Positions 27,436-36,172 of a stretch of 64,000 bases of DNA are shown here, piece after piece. Position numbers and translations under genes: made by a program. The stretch's first letter is position 1. Each line of letters opens with the position of its first letter. Where the stretch lies: positions 3,886,001 through 3,950,000 of the forward strand of contig NZ_CP042593.1 of NCBI RefSeq assembly GCF_007995155.1. Direction: 5' to 3'. Under the pieces are notes generated by a model. The model had not been told where the DNA came from. It made no database searches and worked only from the letters and a program-made list of their open reading frames with translations. This DNA is from Cytobacillus dafuensis. GTDB lineage: Bacteria > Bacillota > Bacilli > Bacillales > Cytobacillaceae.

Positions 27436-27608
27436 GTTGGACCCTCCATCTGTAACTTCTTGATTATCTTATCAACCAGATAGCGTGTGGGTCTAGAGCA
27501 ACGTTTTTTCATTCGTTTATAAAAATAACAAGCTTACAAAAAAGTTTACCGAGGCAAATTGCTTAAAAAGTATGAAAAAATAAGGAGTCGAATAACTACA
27601 ATGTTCAC

Positions 27609-27726
27609 GCACTACATGTGGCGGCGTTACAGGGCATTTACGGGTAGTTGATCACCCACTTAGAATTTATTGTTCCCTCAACCTCTTTTGGTTAAGGTTC
27701 TTATCCCCCGTTAATCTACGATAGAT
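27609..27726 (+). repeat. degenerate copy R2 of the long intergenic repeat
   Basis: Only fragments of the element remain: CATTTACGGGTAGTTGATC, CACCCACTTAG, TTATCCCCCGTTAATCTACG. It lies in the 470-bp gap between the CDF gene and the M20 hydrolase (27436-27905), which otherwise holds nothing I can recognise. Confidence 0.6.
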
Positions 27727-27905
27727 TAGCTTAAGCATAAAACGCATCTCATTAGTTCATTTTTTCTTTTAGAAACTGTAAATAATAGATATAATGAAGG
27801 TCTACATGAAACGACTACTCCGTCAATTTAAATACTATTTCTATTAAAAATGCTAATTAAAACATTAAACATAAATTGATATTACTATTAATAGGAGATA
27901 CTTAT

Positions 27906-29153
27906 ATGGAATCCAAACAAAGATACGAAATGCTCTTAAATAATATGAATCAATACAATTCAGGAAACAGGGGTATTACAAGGGTAGCTTACACAAATGA
28001 AGAACAAGCTGGTACCCATGCTTTCATGCGGTTTTGCAAGTCTGAAAATTTAGATATCCGTCTTGATCCTTGTGGAAACTTGATTGCTAGAAGAGAGGGT
28101 AAAAATAATACGCTTCCACCAGTTGTCATGGGGTCTCACTTGGATACTGTTTACCAAGGGGGAAAATATGATGGAATTGTAGGAGTAACAGCGGGTCTGG
28201 AAGTGATCAAACGACTGAATGACAAAGGGATTGAAACAGATCACCCAATTGAGGTTATTTCATTTGCCTGTGAGGAATCATCAAGATTTGGCGTATCGAC
28301 TGTCGGAAGCAAGGCGATGGCTGGATTAATTGACAAGGAGAAATACCGAAATTTAAAGGATCGTGATGGGATTACGATGGAAAAGGCATTTGCCTTATGT
28401 GCGCTTGATTTTAATAGTATCGACGAAGCAAATAGAGCGAATGAAGGATTTAAGGCATATTTCGAATTGCATGTCGAACAAGGCCCTGTCCTTATAAATA
28501 ATAATAATAAAATTGGGATTGTTACTGGTATTGCAGCACCAGTCAGATTATTACTCAAAATCTTTGGGGTAGCTTCTCATTCAGGAACAACGCCGATGAA
28601 TATGAGAAAAGACGCTCTTCTTGGAGCCTCAGAGATTGCTTTAGAACTTGAAAAGGCGGCAAAACTAGAACAAGCTCATGGCACTGTTGGTACTATCGGA
28701 GTATTAGATATTCCTACTGGTGCAATGAATGTCGTTCCAGGTGAGGTAGAGCTAAAAATCGATATCCGATCAACCTCAACCGACTCGAGAGAGCGAGTGT
28801 TAAAACACATCTATGAAACCATTTCTTCAGTTAAAGAAAAGAGGCAGCTTGAAATCGATTACAAGGTCATTAGTTTAGAAGAACCTGTCCTTCTTTCTTC
28901 AGAACTAATAGAAGGAATAAGAAACATATGTGAGAGCAAGGAACTATCTTACGAAGTAATGCAGAGTGGTGCAGGGCATGATGCGATGAATATGACAAGA
29001 CTTGGTCCAACAGGATTAATTTTTGTACCTTCTGTAGATGGATTAAGCCATCATCCAGATGAATACACCGATCTTGACGACATAATGATTGGGATTGATG
29101 TTTTAGAAGAAGTTGTTATTCAATTTGCAAAAGCAGTAGAAATCACAAAGTAA
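27906..29153 (+). CDS. M20 family Zn-dependent hydrolase (N-carbamoyl amino acid / allantoate amidohydrolase type)
   Basis: This 415-residue enzyme belongs to the amidase, hydantoinase/carbamoylase family. Zn-binding and catalytic motifs are seen in GSHLDTVYQGGKYDG, CEESSRFG, ELHVEQGPVL, SHSGTTPM and SHHPDEYTD. Such enzymes split N-carbamoyl-L-amino acids, allantoate or ureidoglycolate, giving ammonia and CO2. The start at 27906 follows TAGGAGA; an upstream TTG in frame lacks a ribosome site. With the permeases, deaminase and carbamoyltransferase genes downstream it suggests breakdown of a ureide or ring-opened nucleobase. The exact substrate is unresolved. Confidence 0.88.
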   Translation: MESKQRYEMLLNNMNQYNSGNRGITRVAYTNEEQAGTHAFMRFCKSENLDIRLDPCGNLIARREGKNNTLPPVVMGSHLDTVYQGGKYDGIVGVTAGLEVIKRLNDKGIETDHPIEVISFACEESSRFGVSTVGSKAMAGLIDKEKYRNLKDRDGITMEKAFALCALDFNSIDEANRANEGFKAYFELHVEQGPVLINNNNKIGIVTGIAAPVRLLLKIFGVASHSGTTPMNMRKDALLGASEIALELEKAAKLEQAHGTVGTIGVLDIPTGAMNVVPGEVELKIDIRSTSTDSRERVLKHIYETISSVKEKRQLEIDYKVISLEEPVLLSSELIEGIRNICESKELSYEVMQSGAGHDAMNMTRLGPTGLIFVPSVDGLSHHPDEYTDLDDIMIGIDVLEEVVIQFAKAVEITK

Positions 29154-29168
29154 TTAGAACATATTTAA

Positions 29169-29283
29169 GGGGTTGTCCCATAAGGTGTCTAGCATCCACA
29201 TAATACAAATCTAGAATCTCACTCGCTTTATTGATACTAGATATTGTTCGTGGTGCCTGACACCTTTGCATTGGGACAACCCC
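29169..29283. repeat. hairpin repeat H1 (GGGGTTGTCCCA ends)
   Basis: This 115-bp element is bounded by GGGGTTGTCCCA and TGGGACAACCCC, with an inner AAGGTGTCTAG and GGTGCCTGACACCT. It can fold into one long cruciform and probably ends both flanking convergent genes. A second copy is at 31131-31246. Confidence 0.85.
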
Positions 29284-29311
29284 TTCATTTATAATAGGAA
29301 GGAATATTTTT

Positions 29312-30016
29312 TTATTTCGCTCCAGCCTTCAGTAAAATTTCTTTTATCTCCTTAAAACCTCTTTCTTCTGCATGTTGAAGTGGTGTGACCCCTCCTGAAT
29401 CTGGAATGTTTACATCTGCTCCATGCTCAATTAATATTTTTATTGTTTCCTGCTGTTTTTTCCCGCCGTTACTTAAAACAATAGCCTCCATTAAGGCTGT
29501 CCAACCTAAATTATTGATATGATTCACATCGACATCAGTCTGTTCCAAAAGCACTTTTACGACTTCTATATATCCGTGCTCGGAAGCCGGAATAAGTGCT
29601 GTACCTCCAAATCGGTTTACGATTTTTGGATCCGCTCCCGCTTCAACCGTAAGCTTTAATATCTCAAGATACCCTTCGGCACCAGCATAAAGAAAGGGAC
29701 TATTTTTCATATTATCTTGAATATTAACGTCTGCACCCTTTTCAATTAATGCCTTAACCATTTCAGCATTATTCGCATACGTAGCAATCATAACCGCGGT
29801 CCTACCCTGATTGTCTCTGCTATTTACATCTATCCCCTGCTCTAGCAGCTCATTCACTTTCGCAATATTTCCTTGATCAGCTGCTTTAAAAAATTGACTT
29901 TTCATATCATCCCTCTTCTCTACTTTTATTTCCTTTGATTTCTCAGTTATATTAGGATTCTGACATCCTATTAAAATAAGTATCATCATCCAGATAGAAA
30001 GTCGTACAATTGCCAT
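29312..30016 (-). CDS. ankyrin-repeat lipoprotein
   Basis: This 234-residue protein has a lipoprotein signal ending in MILILIGC and then about five ankyrin repeats (for example NSRDNQGRTAVMIATYANN and VNIPDSGGVTPLQHAEERG). The start at 30016 follows GAGGG; the frame extends to a GTG at 30031. Its repeats resemble those of the ankyrin-TPR protein at 36173: VNRFGGTAL and NNLGW occur at equivalent places. The function is unknown; it is presumably a membrane-anchored protein-binding domain outside the cell. Confidence 0.88.
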   Translation of the reverse strand: MAIVRLSIWMMILILIGCQNPNITEKSKEIKVEKRDDMKSQFFKAADQGNIAKVNELLEQGIDVNSRDNQGRTAVMIATYANNAEMVKALIEKGADVNIQDNMKNSPFLYAGAEGYLEILKLTVEAGADPKIVNRFGGTALIPASEHGYIEVVKVLLEQTDVDVNHINNLGWTALMEAIVLSNGGKKQQETIKILIEHGADVNIPDSGGVTPLQHAEERGFKEIKEILLKAGAK

Positions 30017-30159
30017 GCTCACAACCCTCACTTGAAATAAGATTTTTTACTCATTTTCAATTTTCCCATAATGACCTATTTTTATCTTTTTGATATACTG
30101 TATATCGTATTATTCACATACAAATACTAAACATAATTTCCTTACTGGATTGGACGTGA

Positions 30160-31041
30160 ATGAAAAAAATGAGTCATACCGTTATCTACAAAGAAAATGA
30201 ACACTTTGCAATTAAGGCTGATTTCTACGAGACTAACCATAATAACGCCCCAGTTGTTGTATATATTCATGGAGGCGGTCTACTTTGGGGAACAAGAAAA
30301 GAGCTTAGCGAAGAAATGATACAACTATATACCAATAATGGTTTTTGCGTATTTTCTATCGACTATAGACTAGCTCCTGAGACAAAACTTCCAGACATCC
30401 TTGAGGACATGCAGGATGCTCTTCTATGGTTAGAATCTGAAGGAACTAAGCAGTTTTCTATAGATCCTAAAAGAATAGCAGTAGTGGGAAGTTCCGCAGG
30501 TGGTTTTCTTGCTCTTAGTACAGGAACATTTAAAAATAAGCCACGTGCCATTGTTTCCTTCTATGGATATGGAGACATTAGTGCCAAATGGGCAACAAGT
30601 CCAAACAAATTCTATTGCCAAAAAGATAAAGTATCGAAAGAAATAACAAATACCCTTGTTTCCGATCAAATTATCACTGAAGGATCTGTTGAAGATCGAT
30701 TTCTTCTATATTTATATGTGAGACAAACAGGTGAATGGATTCCATTCATAACTGGAATTAATCCATTATTTGATCAAGAAGAAATTCTAAAATTCTGCCC
30801 TATGTATAATATTTCGAAAGAATATCCCCCTACCTTATTTCTCCACGGTACGAAAGACGTGGATGTTCCATACGAACAATCTGCTTTTATGCGCGGGGCT
30901 TTAATAAAAGAAGGAATCGAAGCTAAATTAATTACAATTCCAAATGGAGAGCATGTTTTTGATAAGGATTTCCATAACCCTGTTGTTCAAAACGCCCTGA
31001 AGCAGGTCATTGAATTTCTTCAGGTTCATTTATCAATATAA
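30160..31041 (+). CDS. alpha/beta hydrolase (HSL-type esterase)
   Basis: This 293-residue hydrolase has the oxyanion motif HGGG (VVVYIHGGGLLWG), nucleophile in GSSAGG, Asp in HGTKDVDVP and His in NGEHVF. The fold and motifs match hormone-sensitive-lipase-type carboxylesterases. No signal peptide is seen. The start is either 30160 or the ATG nine bases later; the ribosome site is weak. The natural ester substrate cannot be predicted. Confidence 0.88.
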   Translation: MKKMSHTVIYKENEHFAIKADFYETNHNNAPVVVYIHGGGLLWGTRKELSEEMIQLYTNNGFCVFSIDYRLAPETKLPDILEDMQDALLWLESEGTKQFSIDPKRIAVVGSSAGGFLALSTGTFKNKPRAIVSFYGYGDISAKWATSPNKFYCQKDKVSKEITNTLVSDQIITEGSVEDRFLLYLYVRQTGEWIPFITGINPLFDQEEILKFCPMYNISKEYPPTLFLHGTKDVDVPYEQSAFMRGALIKEGIEAKLITIPNGEHVFDKDFHNPVVQNALKQVIEFLQVHLSI

Positions 31042-31130
31042 TTTAAACGTTAATTAGTCGGGATTCCATTACACAGGACAGCTAGTTTTTAGCCTGTCTT
31101 CATTCCCCATTTTTTTCGATTGAATATAGT

Positions 31131-31246
31131 GGTTGTCCCATAAGGTGTCTGGTATCCACTTAATACATATATCTAGAATTCCACTCGCTTATTGATACTA
31201 GATATTATTCGTGGTGCCTGACAACTTTGCTTTTGGGACAGCCCCC
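31131..31246. repeat. hairpin repeat H2 (GGTTGTCCCA ends)
   Basis: The second copy of the 29169 element has the same internal order (AAGGTGTCTGG, ATCTAGAAT, CACTCGCTT, GATACTAGATATT, GGTGCCTGACA) and ends in TGGGACAGCCCC. It again sits between convergent genes. Confidence 0.85.
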
Positions 31247-31317
31247 TATTAAATTCAGTAATGAAATGGAAACTAATCAGTATAACTGAGAACATTATCA
31301 AATTAGTTAGCTAAAAA

Positions 31318-32598
31318 TTATTTATCCTTCCAAAGCTGATCAATGGTTATGGCAACAAAAGTCCCGATAAGTAACCCATTATGGAAAATATTCTGGATGA
31401 TATTTGGTAACCCGCTAAACGTTTCCTCTGGTAAAAACATAATGCCCATACCAATAAGAAATGCGACACCAATAATGGTCAAATTTCGTTCATTTAAAGA
31501 TTGTTTTGTCAGAGAACGAAGTGCAATTCCCAACATCTCAATGAGTGTCGCCAATAGAGCAGCACTGGCAACAGGCAAAGGTAATGAAGACAATAAGCCT
31601 ACAATGCTTGGAAATATTGAGATCGTGATTAGTATTCCGCAAGCGGTCAAGAACGGCAGAATGCGGTATTGCTTTGTTAGCTTTACAAATCCAGCAGTGG
31701 CAGGCAAAGGAACAACAGCAATCGTGGAGAACATAGCTGATAGAAAATGGGATATGCCTCCTGCCCATGTTCCTGAATTAAGTCTTTCTTGTAAAGATTT
31801 TTTATTATGAGGGACCACTTCCTCTGCTGAGGTTATGGCCGCAAATGTGTTGGAAAGCAGCAGAAATGTAAATAAAATGGCTGTAACTATAATACCACCA
31901 TTAAATTTTGGCAGCCCCCAAGCAAAAGCCTCAGGCAATCTTATTAGATCAGATGAAATGGTCAACGTTGTTTGGCTTTTGCCTAATACAGCAAATATGC
32001 TCCAGCCAAACAATATTCCGATAAGGATAGCGTAACTCTTTAACCATCCTTTCCCTTTTGTATTTAAGAATATAATAAGTAAAAAGACGAGCAGGGATAG
32101 TAAAAAGCTCAGTACATCCAAATGACCAGCACGATTACTGCTTGAGACCATCCCATTAAAAAATACACCACTTAATTGAATCGCTAATATAAATAGAAAG
32201 GTTCCGGTAACGATTGGTGTAAAGAGAAAGAGCAGATGCTGAACCCATTTTGTTATTCCTAATAAAAACAATGCCAAGCCTGCAATTAATAATCCCGCCT
32301 CAAGAATTTGCAGTGTCTCCATCATGGTGTTACCTTGCTGCAACCCTACACTTGCATAAATAACAAATATACTAACCCAAGAGCCAGCTGGACCATCTGC
32401 TATTGGATAACGGTGACCAAATTTCGCCTGAATGAACGAACTGAGACCAACGATAAAGAATGTTCTTTGCATTAGAGACGATATTTCTTGTTCAGAAAGC
32501 TGATACACATTTCCAATAACGATGGGAAGAGCAACTGAATTAGCAAGTAAATAAACAAACCATTGAAATGTACTTATATATTTATTTTCTGAGTTCAT
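31318..32598 (-). CDS. NCS2 family uracil/xanthine-type permease
   Basis: This 426-residue membrane protein has about 12 to 14 hydrophobic segments and belongs to the xanthine/uracil permease family (PF00860). A conserved N-terminal region YPIADGPAGSWVSIFVIYA and the middle segment NTFAAITSAEEVVP are family-like. It is one of two NCS2 permeases in this locus; the other at 33231 is only distantly similar. The substrate is probably a purine, pyrimidine or related ring compound. GGAAGGAA precedes the ATG. Confidence 0.87.
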   Translation of the reverse strand: MNSENKYISTFQWFVYLLANSVALPIVIGNVYQLSEQEISSLMQRTFFIVGLSSFIQAKFGHRYPIADGPAGSWVSIFVIYASVGLQQGNTMMETLQILEAGLLIAGLALFLLGITKWVQHLLFLFTPIVTGTFLFILAIQLSGVFFNGMVSSSNRAGHLDVLSFLLSLLVFLLIIFLNTKGKGWLKSYAILIGILFGWSIFAVLGKSQTTLTISSDLIRLPEAFAWGLPKFNGGIIVTAILFTFLLLSNTFAAITSAEEVVPHNKKSLQERLNSGTWAGGISHFLSAMFSTIAVVPLPATAGFVKLTKQYRILPFLTACGILITISIFPSIVGLLSSLPLPVASAALLATLIEMLGIALRSLTKQSLNERNLTIIGVAFLIGMGIMFLPEETFSGLPNIIQNIFHNGLLIGTFVAITIDQLWKDK

Positions 32599-32648
32599 TA
32601 ATTGTTTTAATTCCTTCCATGAAAGCAGCCTAATAAAAAAATGCTAAA

Positions 32649-32675
32649 ATCCGGCACCAGAAATTAGTGCCGGAT
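32649..32675 (-). terminator. terminator after the deaminase gene
   Basis: Arms ATCCGGCAC and GTGCCGGAT (9 bp, 9-base loop) are followed on the minus strand by TTTTAGCATTTTTTT. It closes the permease-deaminase unit. Confidence 0.85.
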
Positions 32676-32708
32676 AAGTGACGTTAGTGTACTCATTTAT
32701 TGAGAATA

Positions 32709-33164
32709 TTATTTCTCTTCATTTAGCTTGTGGAAATGCTCCCATAGGTAATCGCAATCTTCTCTGTTTTCAACCTTAATCATGTTAACAACGCTATCGT
32801 CTTCACCTTTTAAATAAGCTCGAAGATGTTTGTCAGAGAAACCATGCTTAGCGGCATCTTCATTAGTGCTGCAGTAGTAAACATTTTTAATACCAGCCCA
32901 GATAATTGCTCCTACACACATTGGGCAAGGCTCACAAGTTGCGTAAATTTCGCAATCTGATAAGTCGAATGTTCCCAATTTTTTAGTAGCCTCACGAATA
33001 GCAACCATTTCTGCATGTGCCGACACATCAGTGTCTCTCATCATTGTATTTCCAACAGCAGCAATTACTTCACCGTTACGAACGATAGTTGAGCCGAATG
33101 GTCCTCCATGTTTTTTATTCATGCCTTCGATTGTAGCATCTACAGCTAGTTTCATGTAATCCAT
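32709..33164 (-). CDS. CDA-fold nucleoside/nucleobase deaminase (guanine deaminase-like)
   Basis: This 151-residue zinc deaminase has the active-site motifs SAHAEMVAIRE and CEPCPMCVGAI (HAE and PCxxC). Similarity is to the GuaD/TadA-like group, so guanine or another aminated ring is the plausible substrate. The start at 33164 follows GCGGAGG, which lies inside a longer TTG-started frame. It is co-transcribed with the NCS2 permease upstream (67-bp gap). Import plus deamination of a nucleobase-like compound is the simplest reading. Confidence 0.87.
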   Translation of the reverse strand: MDYMKLAVDATIEGMNKKHGGPFGSTIVRNGEVIAAVGNTMMRDTDVSAHAEMVAIREATKKLGTFDLSDCEIYATCEPCPMCVGAIIWAGIKNVYYCSTNEDAAKHGFSDKHLRAYLKGEDDSVVNMIKVENREDCDYLWEHFHKLNEEK

Positions 33165-33230
33165 ATCAAAAATCCTCCGCAATTTTGGTTATATAAATTT
33201 TTTGGATAACTGTATGCACGAGCTTCCATT

Positions 33231-34772
33231 TTACTCTGTAACAGGACCAATATTTTCTTTCTTATTTACATAAAGCTTGTACGCTAAAAATGCTGCAATT
33301 AGTAGATATCCCCAAACGAAAGGCATAGCAATATCTTGTGCAAGTCCGAGAGTGCTTGTATGAATAGCACCAACAAAAGTTAAAGCGGCTCCAAGCACAG
33401 CAGCTATTATTCCTCCAATAGGCGTGTTACGGATAGTAAATACAGCTATACAACCCCAAAGCACACTCGTAATAGGAGCACCATTACCTAGAGCAAGCAA
33501 ACCATCGTAGAAAAGTCCAGCATTGTGAAGGGCAAGTGAAGAAACTTGATCGGCACCCTCCCCTACCGACATACCAGTAGCCGAAATTGCATTATTAACA
33601 GCAGTAAGTGCCCAAGTAGCAACCCATGGGAAGAAACATACAAAGATTGCCGGAGCTTCAAATTTCGGACTTTCTTTAACAACTTGATGTCCTGTTACAA
33701 TCGCAATAAACACGAGCATCGGAACAATAGCGGCAATTGGGACAACAGCTAGTAAAAGACCCATAAGACTAAAAATTGATATCAGGAATATTGCAACAGA
33801 GCTAGCAATAGAATAGCCTAATCCAGCACCAACTTCTTTCCATCCAGCATGTCCTACATATACTGTTACTGGGAATGGGTTACCACAAAGGCCACCAATT
33901 GCAGAACAAACACCGTTTGTAATCATAACGTCTCTAGTTTTGTATTCGTCTCCACAAACAGCAGCAGCTTCAACGTTTTCTAGATTAAAAATGTAGTTTG
34001 ATAACCCTAGAGGTACAGCAGTTAATAAATATGGTAAAGCAGCGTTAAAACTGTCGGCAAAACCATCTAAATGTAACATAGGAGGATTAAAGCCAAATGA
34101 TTTTAGAGCTTCAGTAACATCAGCAGGATTTTGATAACCAGCTATCCAAGCAATTGCAGTTCCAACTACTATCAATAATAAACCTGTAGGTATTTTCTTG
34201 AATAGAGGATGCTTACTTAACCAGTTCATGAAAATAATTATTAATGCAACAAATGCTACTACAGGCATTTCAAAAGATTGTAGCATTGGGTTCATACCTA
34301 AGAATACAAATGCCAAACCTGCCAAGGCTGCTAGCAATACTGTTCTTGGAACGAGCTTTCGAATAGTTTCACCTAAAAATGCACCTATTAATAAAATGAT
34401 AGCCTCAACGAAGACCCAAAGGATCGCAACTGTTGTAGTAAAAGCAGCATCCTGTGTTTGATGATATAGAGGAAGCATAATCACAAATACGATAAGAAAA
34501 ATACCAGGTGAACTAGAACCTGATGGTAGAGCGGTAATGTCATTTCTACCTGTTTTCTTAGCTAATTTATAAGCAAAATAAGCAAACATAATACCAGATA
34601 GCAATACAGCAAATCCAAAGCCAGGAACAATTTGTTTATAAACGAATTCTTTTGGCATACCTACTACACCAATTAATAATGAAATCATAACCAAAAAGTC
34701 TGTCAAAACGTTAACGAACAAACCGAAGGAAGCAGCAAAATCTCCCTTTTTCCAAAAAGTCACGTTTCCCAT
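33231..34772 (-). CDS. NCS2/AzgA-like permease
   Basis: This 513-residue integral membrane protein has about 12 to 14 membrane segments. It is a distant xanthine/uracil permease relative: the TALPSGSSSPGIFLIVFVI region and GGLCGNPFPVTVYVGHAGW fit the family's substrate-binding loops. The site CAAGGAG precedes the ATG. The upstream gap (34773-35158) contains two copies of a TTTGTGCA/TTTTGTACAAA motif that also occurs before the PucR gene. It is expected to import the ring compound that feeds the deaminase. Confidence 0.87.
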   Translation of the reverse strand: MGNVTFWKKGDFAASFGLFVNVLTDFLVMISLLIGVVGMPKEFVYKQIVPGFGFAVLLSGIMFAYFAYKLAKKTGRNDITALPSGSSSPGIFLIVFVIMLPLYHQTQDAAFTTTVAILWVFVEAIILLIGAFLGETIRKLVPRTVLLAALAGLAFVFLGMNPMLQSFEMPVVAFVALIIIFMNWLSKHPLFKKIPTGLLLIVVGTAIAWIAGYQNPADVTEALKSFGFNPPMLHLDGFADSFNAALPYLLTAVPLGLSNYIFNLENVEAAAVCGDEYKTRDVMITNGVCSAIGGLCGNPFPVTVYVGHAGWKEVGAGLGYSIASSVAIFLISIFSLMGLLLAVVPIAAIVPMLVFIAIVTGHQVVKESPKFEAPAIFVCFFPWVATWALTAVNNAISATGMSVGEGADQVSSLALHNAGLFYDGLLALGNGAPITSVLWGCIAVFTIRNTPIGGIIAAVLGAALTFVGAIHTSTLGLAQDIAMPFVWGYLLIAAFLAYKLYVNKKENIGPVTE

Positions 34773-34982
34773 GATTTACACTCCTTGCTTTTTATTAAAA
34801 AGCCTGTTTAAATTTTGCTCCAAAGCGAGGATCCATTCGCTTGTTAGCGTTTTCATTTCGCACAATATTTCCATGCGCCTATAGGTCTCTAAATAATACT
34901 TTGAATTAATTAATTCGACATTTTGGAAAGGCTTATTTCAATGCCTTAATTTAGGCATTTGCACTAAACCTTACAAGCTAAG

Positions 34983-35003
34983 TTTATACAAAATGCACAA
35001 AAT
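34983..35003 (-). promoter_or_regulatory. candidate operator A for the PucR-type regulator
   Basis: The minus strand reads TTTGTGCATTTTGTATAAA, matching 17 of 19 bases with the site at 41458-41476. It lies upstream of the NCS2 permease-deaminase unit. Confidence 0.5.
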
Positions 35004-35062
35004 CGTCATTGTATATCAAATCCAAAAAAATGTGTTTATTATTAGGCAAGTTATACAATGTA

Positions 35063-35074
35063 TTTTGTACAAAA
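35063..35074. promoter_or_regulatory. candidate operator B (TTTTGTACAAAA palindrome)
   Basis: A perfect 12-bp palindrome matching the right half of the shared motif lies about 70 bp from operator A in the same intergenic region. Confidence 0.4.
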
Positions 35075-35158
35075 TGAGACCATGATTTATAGTGAATGAG
35101 AACAAAGTCCTATTTGCATAAATAATGGAGAAAACACTCATGCATTCTTAATCATTTA

Positions 35159-35182
35159 GGCCGACCCAAATTAAGGTCGGCC
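35159..35182 (-). terminator. hairpin after carbamate kinase gene
   Basis: 8-bp perfect arms GGCCGACC and GGTCGGCC have an 8-base loop and no strong T tract. It separates the carbamoyltransferase operon from the permease unit. Confidence 0.6.
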
Positions 35183-35197
35183 ATTAGTGATTATTCA

Positions 35198-36148
35198 TTA
35201 TTTAACAATATGTGTACCTGCTTTTTCATTAATAGCATCTTTTAAGCTTTCTGGATCCGTAATAATTACTCTAGAACCACTTTTTTCAATGAAGCTTAAA
35301 CTTGCTTCGATTTTAGGAAGCATGCTTCCTGCTGGAAAGTGGCCTTCCTCCATATATTGTTTTGTTTCTTCAACAGTAATTTTCTCAAGCGCCTTTTGGT
35401 TAGGCTTACCAAAGTTGATGCAAACTCTTGAAACACCTGTTGTAATGATTAATGTTTCTGCATTCACTTGTTCTGCTAAAAGGCTTGTCGCAAAATCCTT
35501 ATCAATAACAGCATCAATACCTTCGTAAGTGTTGTTCTCAGATTTCACTACTGGAATGCCGCCGCCGCCAACAGCAATGACTACAAAACCAGCATCAATT
35601 AATGACTTAATAGCGTCTTTTTCAACGATATCAATTGGTCTTGGTGAAGGCACAACTCTGCGATATCCACGTCCGGAATCTTCAATGAAAATCCAATCTG
35701 GATGTTCCTTTTTCATTTCTTCCATTTGCTCAAGTGAAAAGAAGGAGCCTACAGGTTTTGTAGGATTTTTAAAATTAGGGTCGTCCTTGCTAACCTCGAC
35801 CTGGGTAATAACAGTAGCAACCTTTTTATTAATTCCTCTTTTTGCAAACTCACTCGTTAAGGATTGTTGAATTTGGTATCCAATTCCGCCTTGTGTATCC
35901 GCTACACAATTTACTAGAGGCATTATAGGCATACCCGCAACTTCATTGGCAATTTCAGATCGTCTTAAGCCAAAGCCTACTTGAGGACCATTTCCATGCG
36001 TAACAACAACATTGTAGCCCTCTTCTACCATATCAGTGATATTGACAACTGTTTCTTGTACTGCTTCATATTGGTCTTGAACGGAGTCACGACCGTTTTC
36101 TTTAACTAGTGCATTGCCTCCGATAGCAACAATAATTACCTCTCCCAC
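35198..36148 (-). CDS. arcC: carbamate kinase
   Basis: This 316-residue amino acid kinase-fold enzyme converts carbamoyl phosphate and ADP to ATP plus carbamate. Characteristic segments are IVAIGGNALV, VVTHGNGPQVG, PRPIDIVE and VIAVGGGGIPV. Translation starts at GTG behind ATAGGAGG. No arginine deiminase or ornithine carbamoyltransferase is nearby; instead it closes the operon with AllH, FdrA and AllG homologues, as AllK (YbcF) does in E. coli. It should harvest ATP from the carbamoyl phosphate they release. Confidence 0.93.
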   Translation of the reverse strand: MGEVIIVAIGGNALVKENGRDSVQDQYEAVQETVVNITDMVEEGYNVVVTHGNGPQVGFGLRRSEIANEVAGMPIMPLVNCVADTQGGIGYQIQQSLTSEFAKRGINKKVATVITQVEVSKDDPNFKNPTKPVGSFFSLEQMEEMKKEHPDWIFIEDSGRGYRRVVPSPRPIDIVEKDAIKSLIDAGFVVIAVGGGGIPVVKSENNTYEGIDAVIDKDFATSLLAEQVNAETLIITTGVSRVCINFGKPNQKALEKITVEETKQYMEEGHFPAGSMLPKIEASLSFIEKSGSRVIITDPESLKDAINEKAGTHIVK

Positions 36149-36172
36149 TTGTTTACCTCCTATAATTAACGA

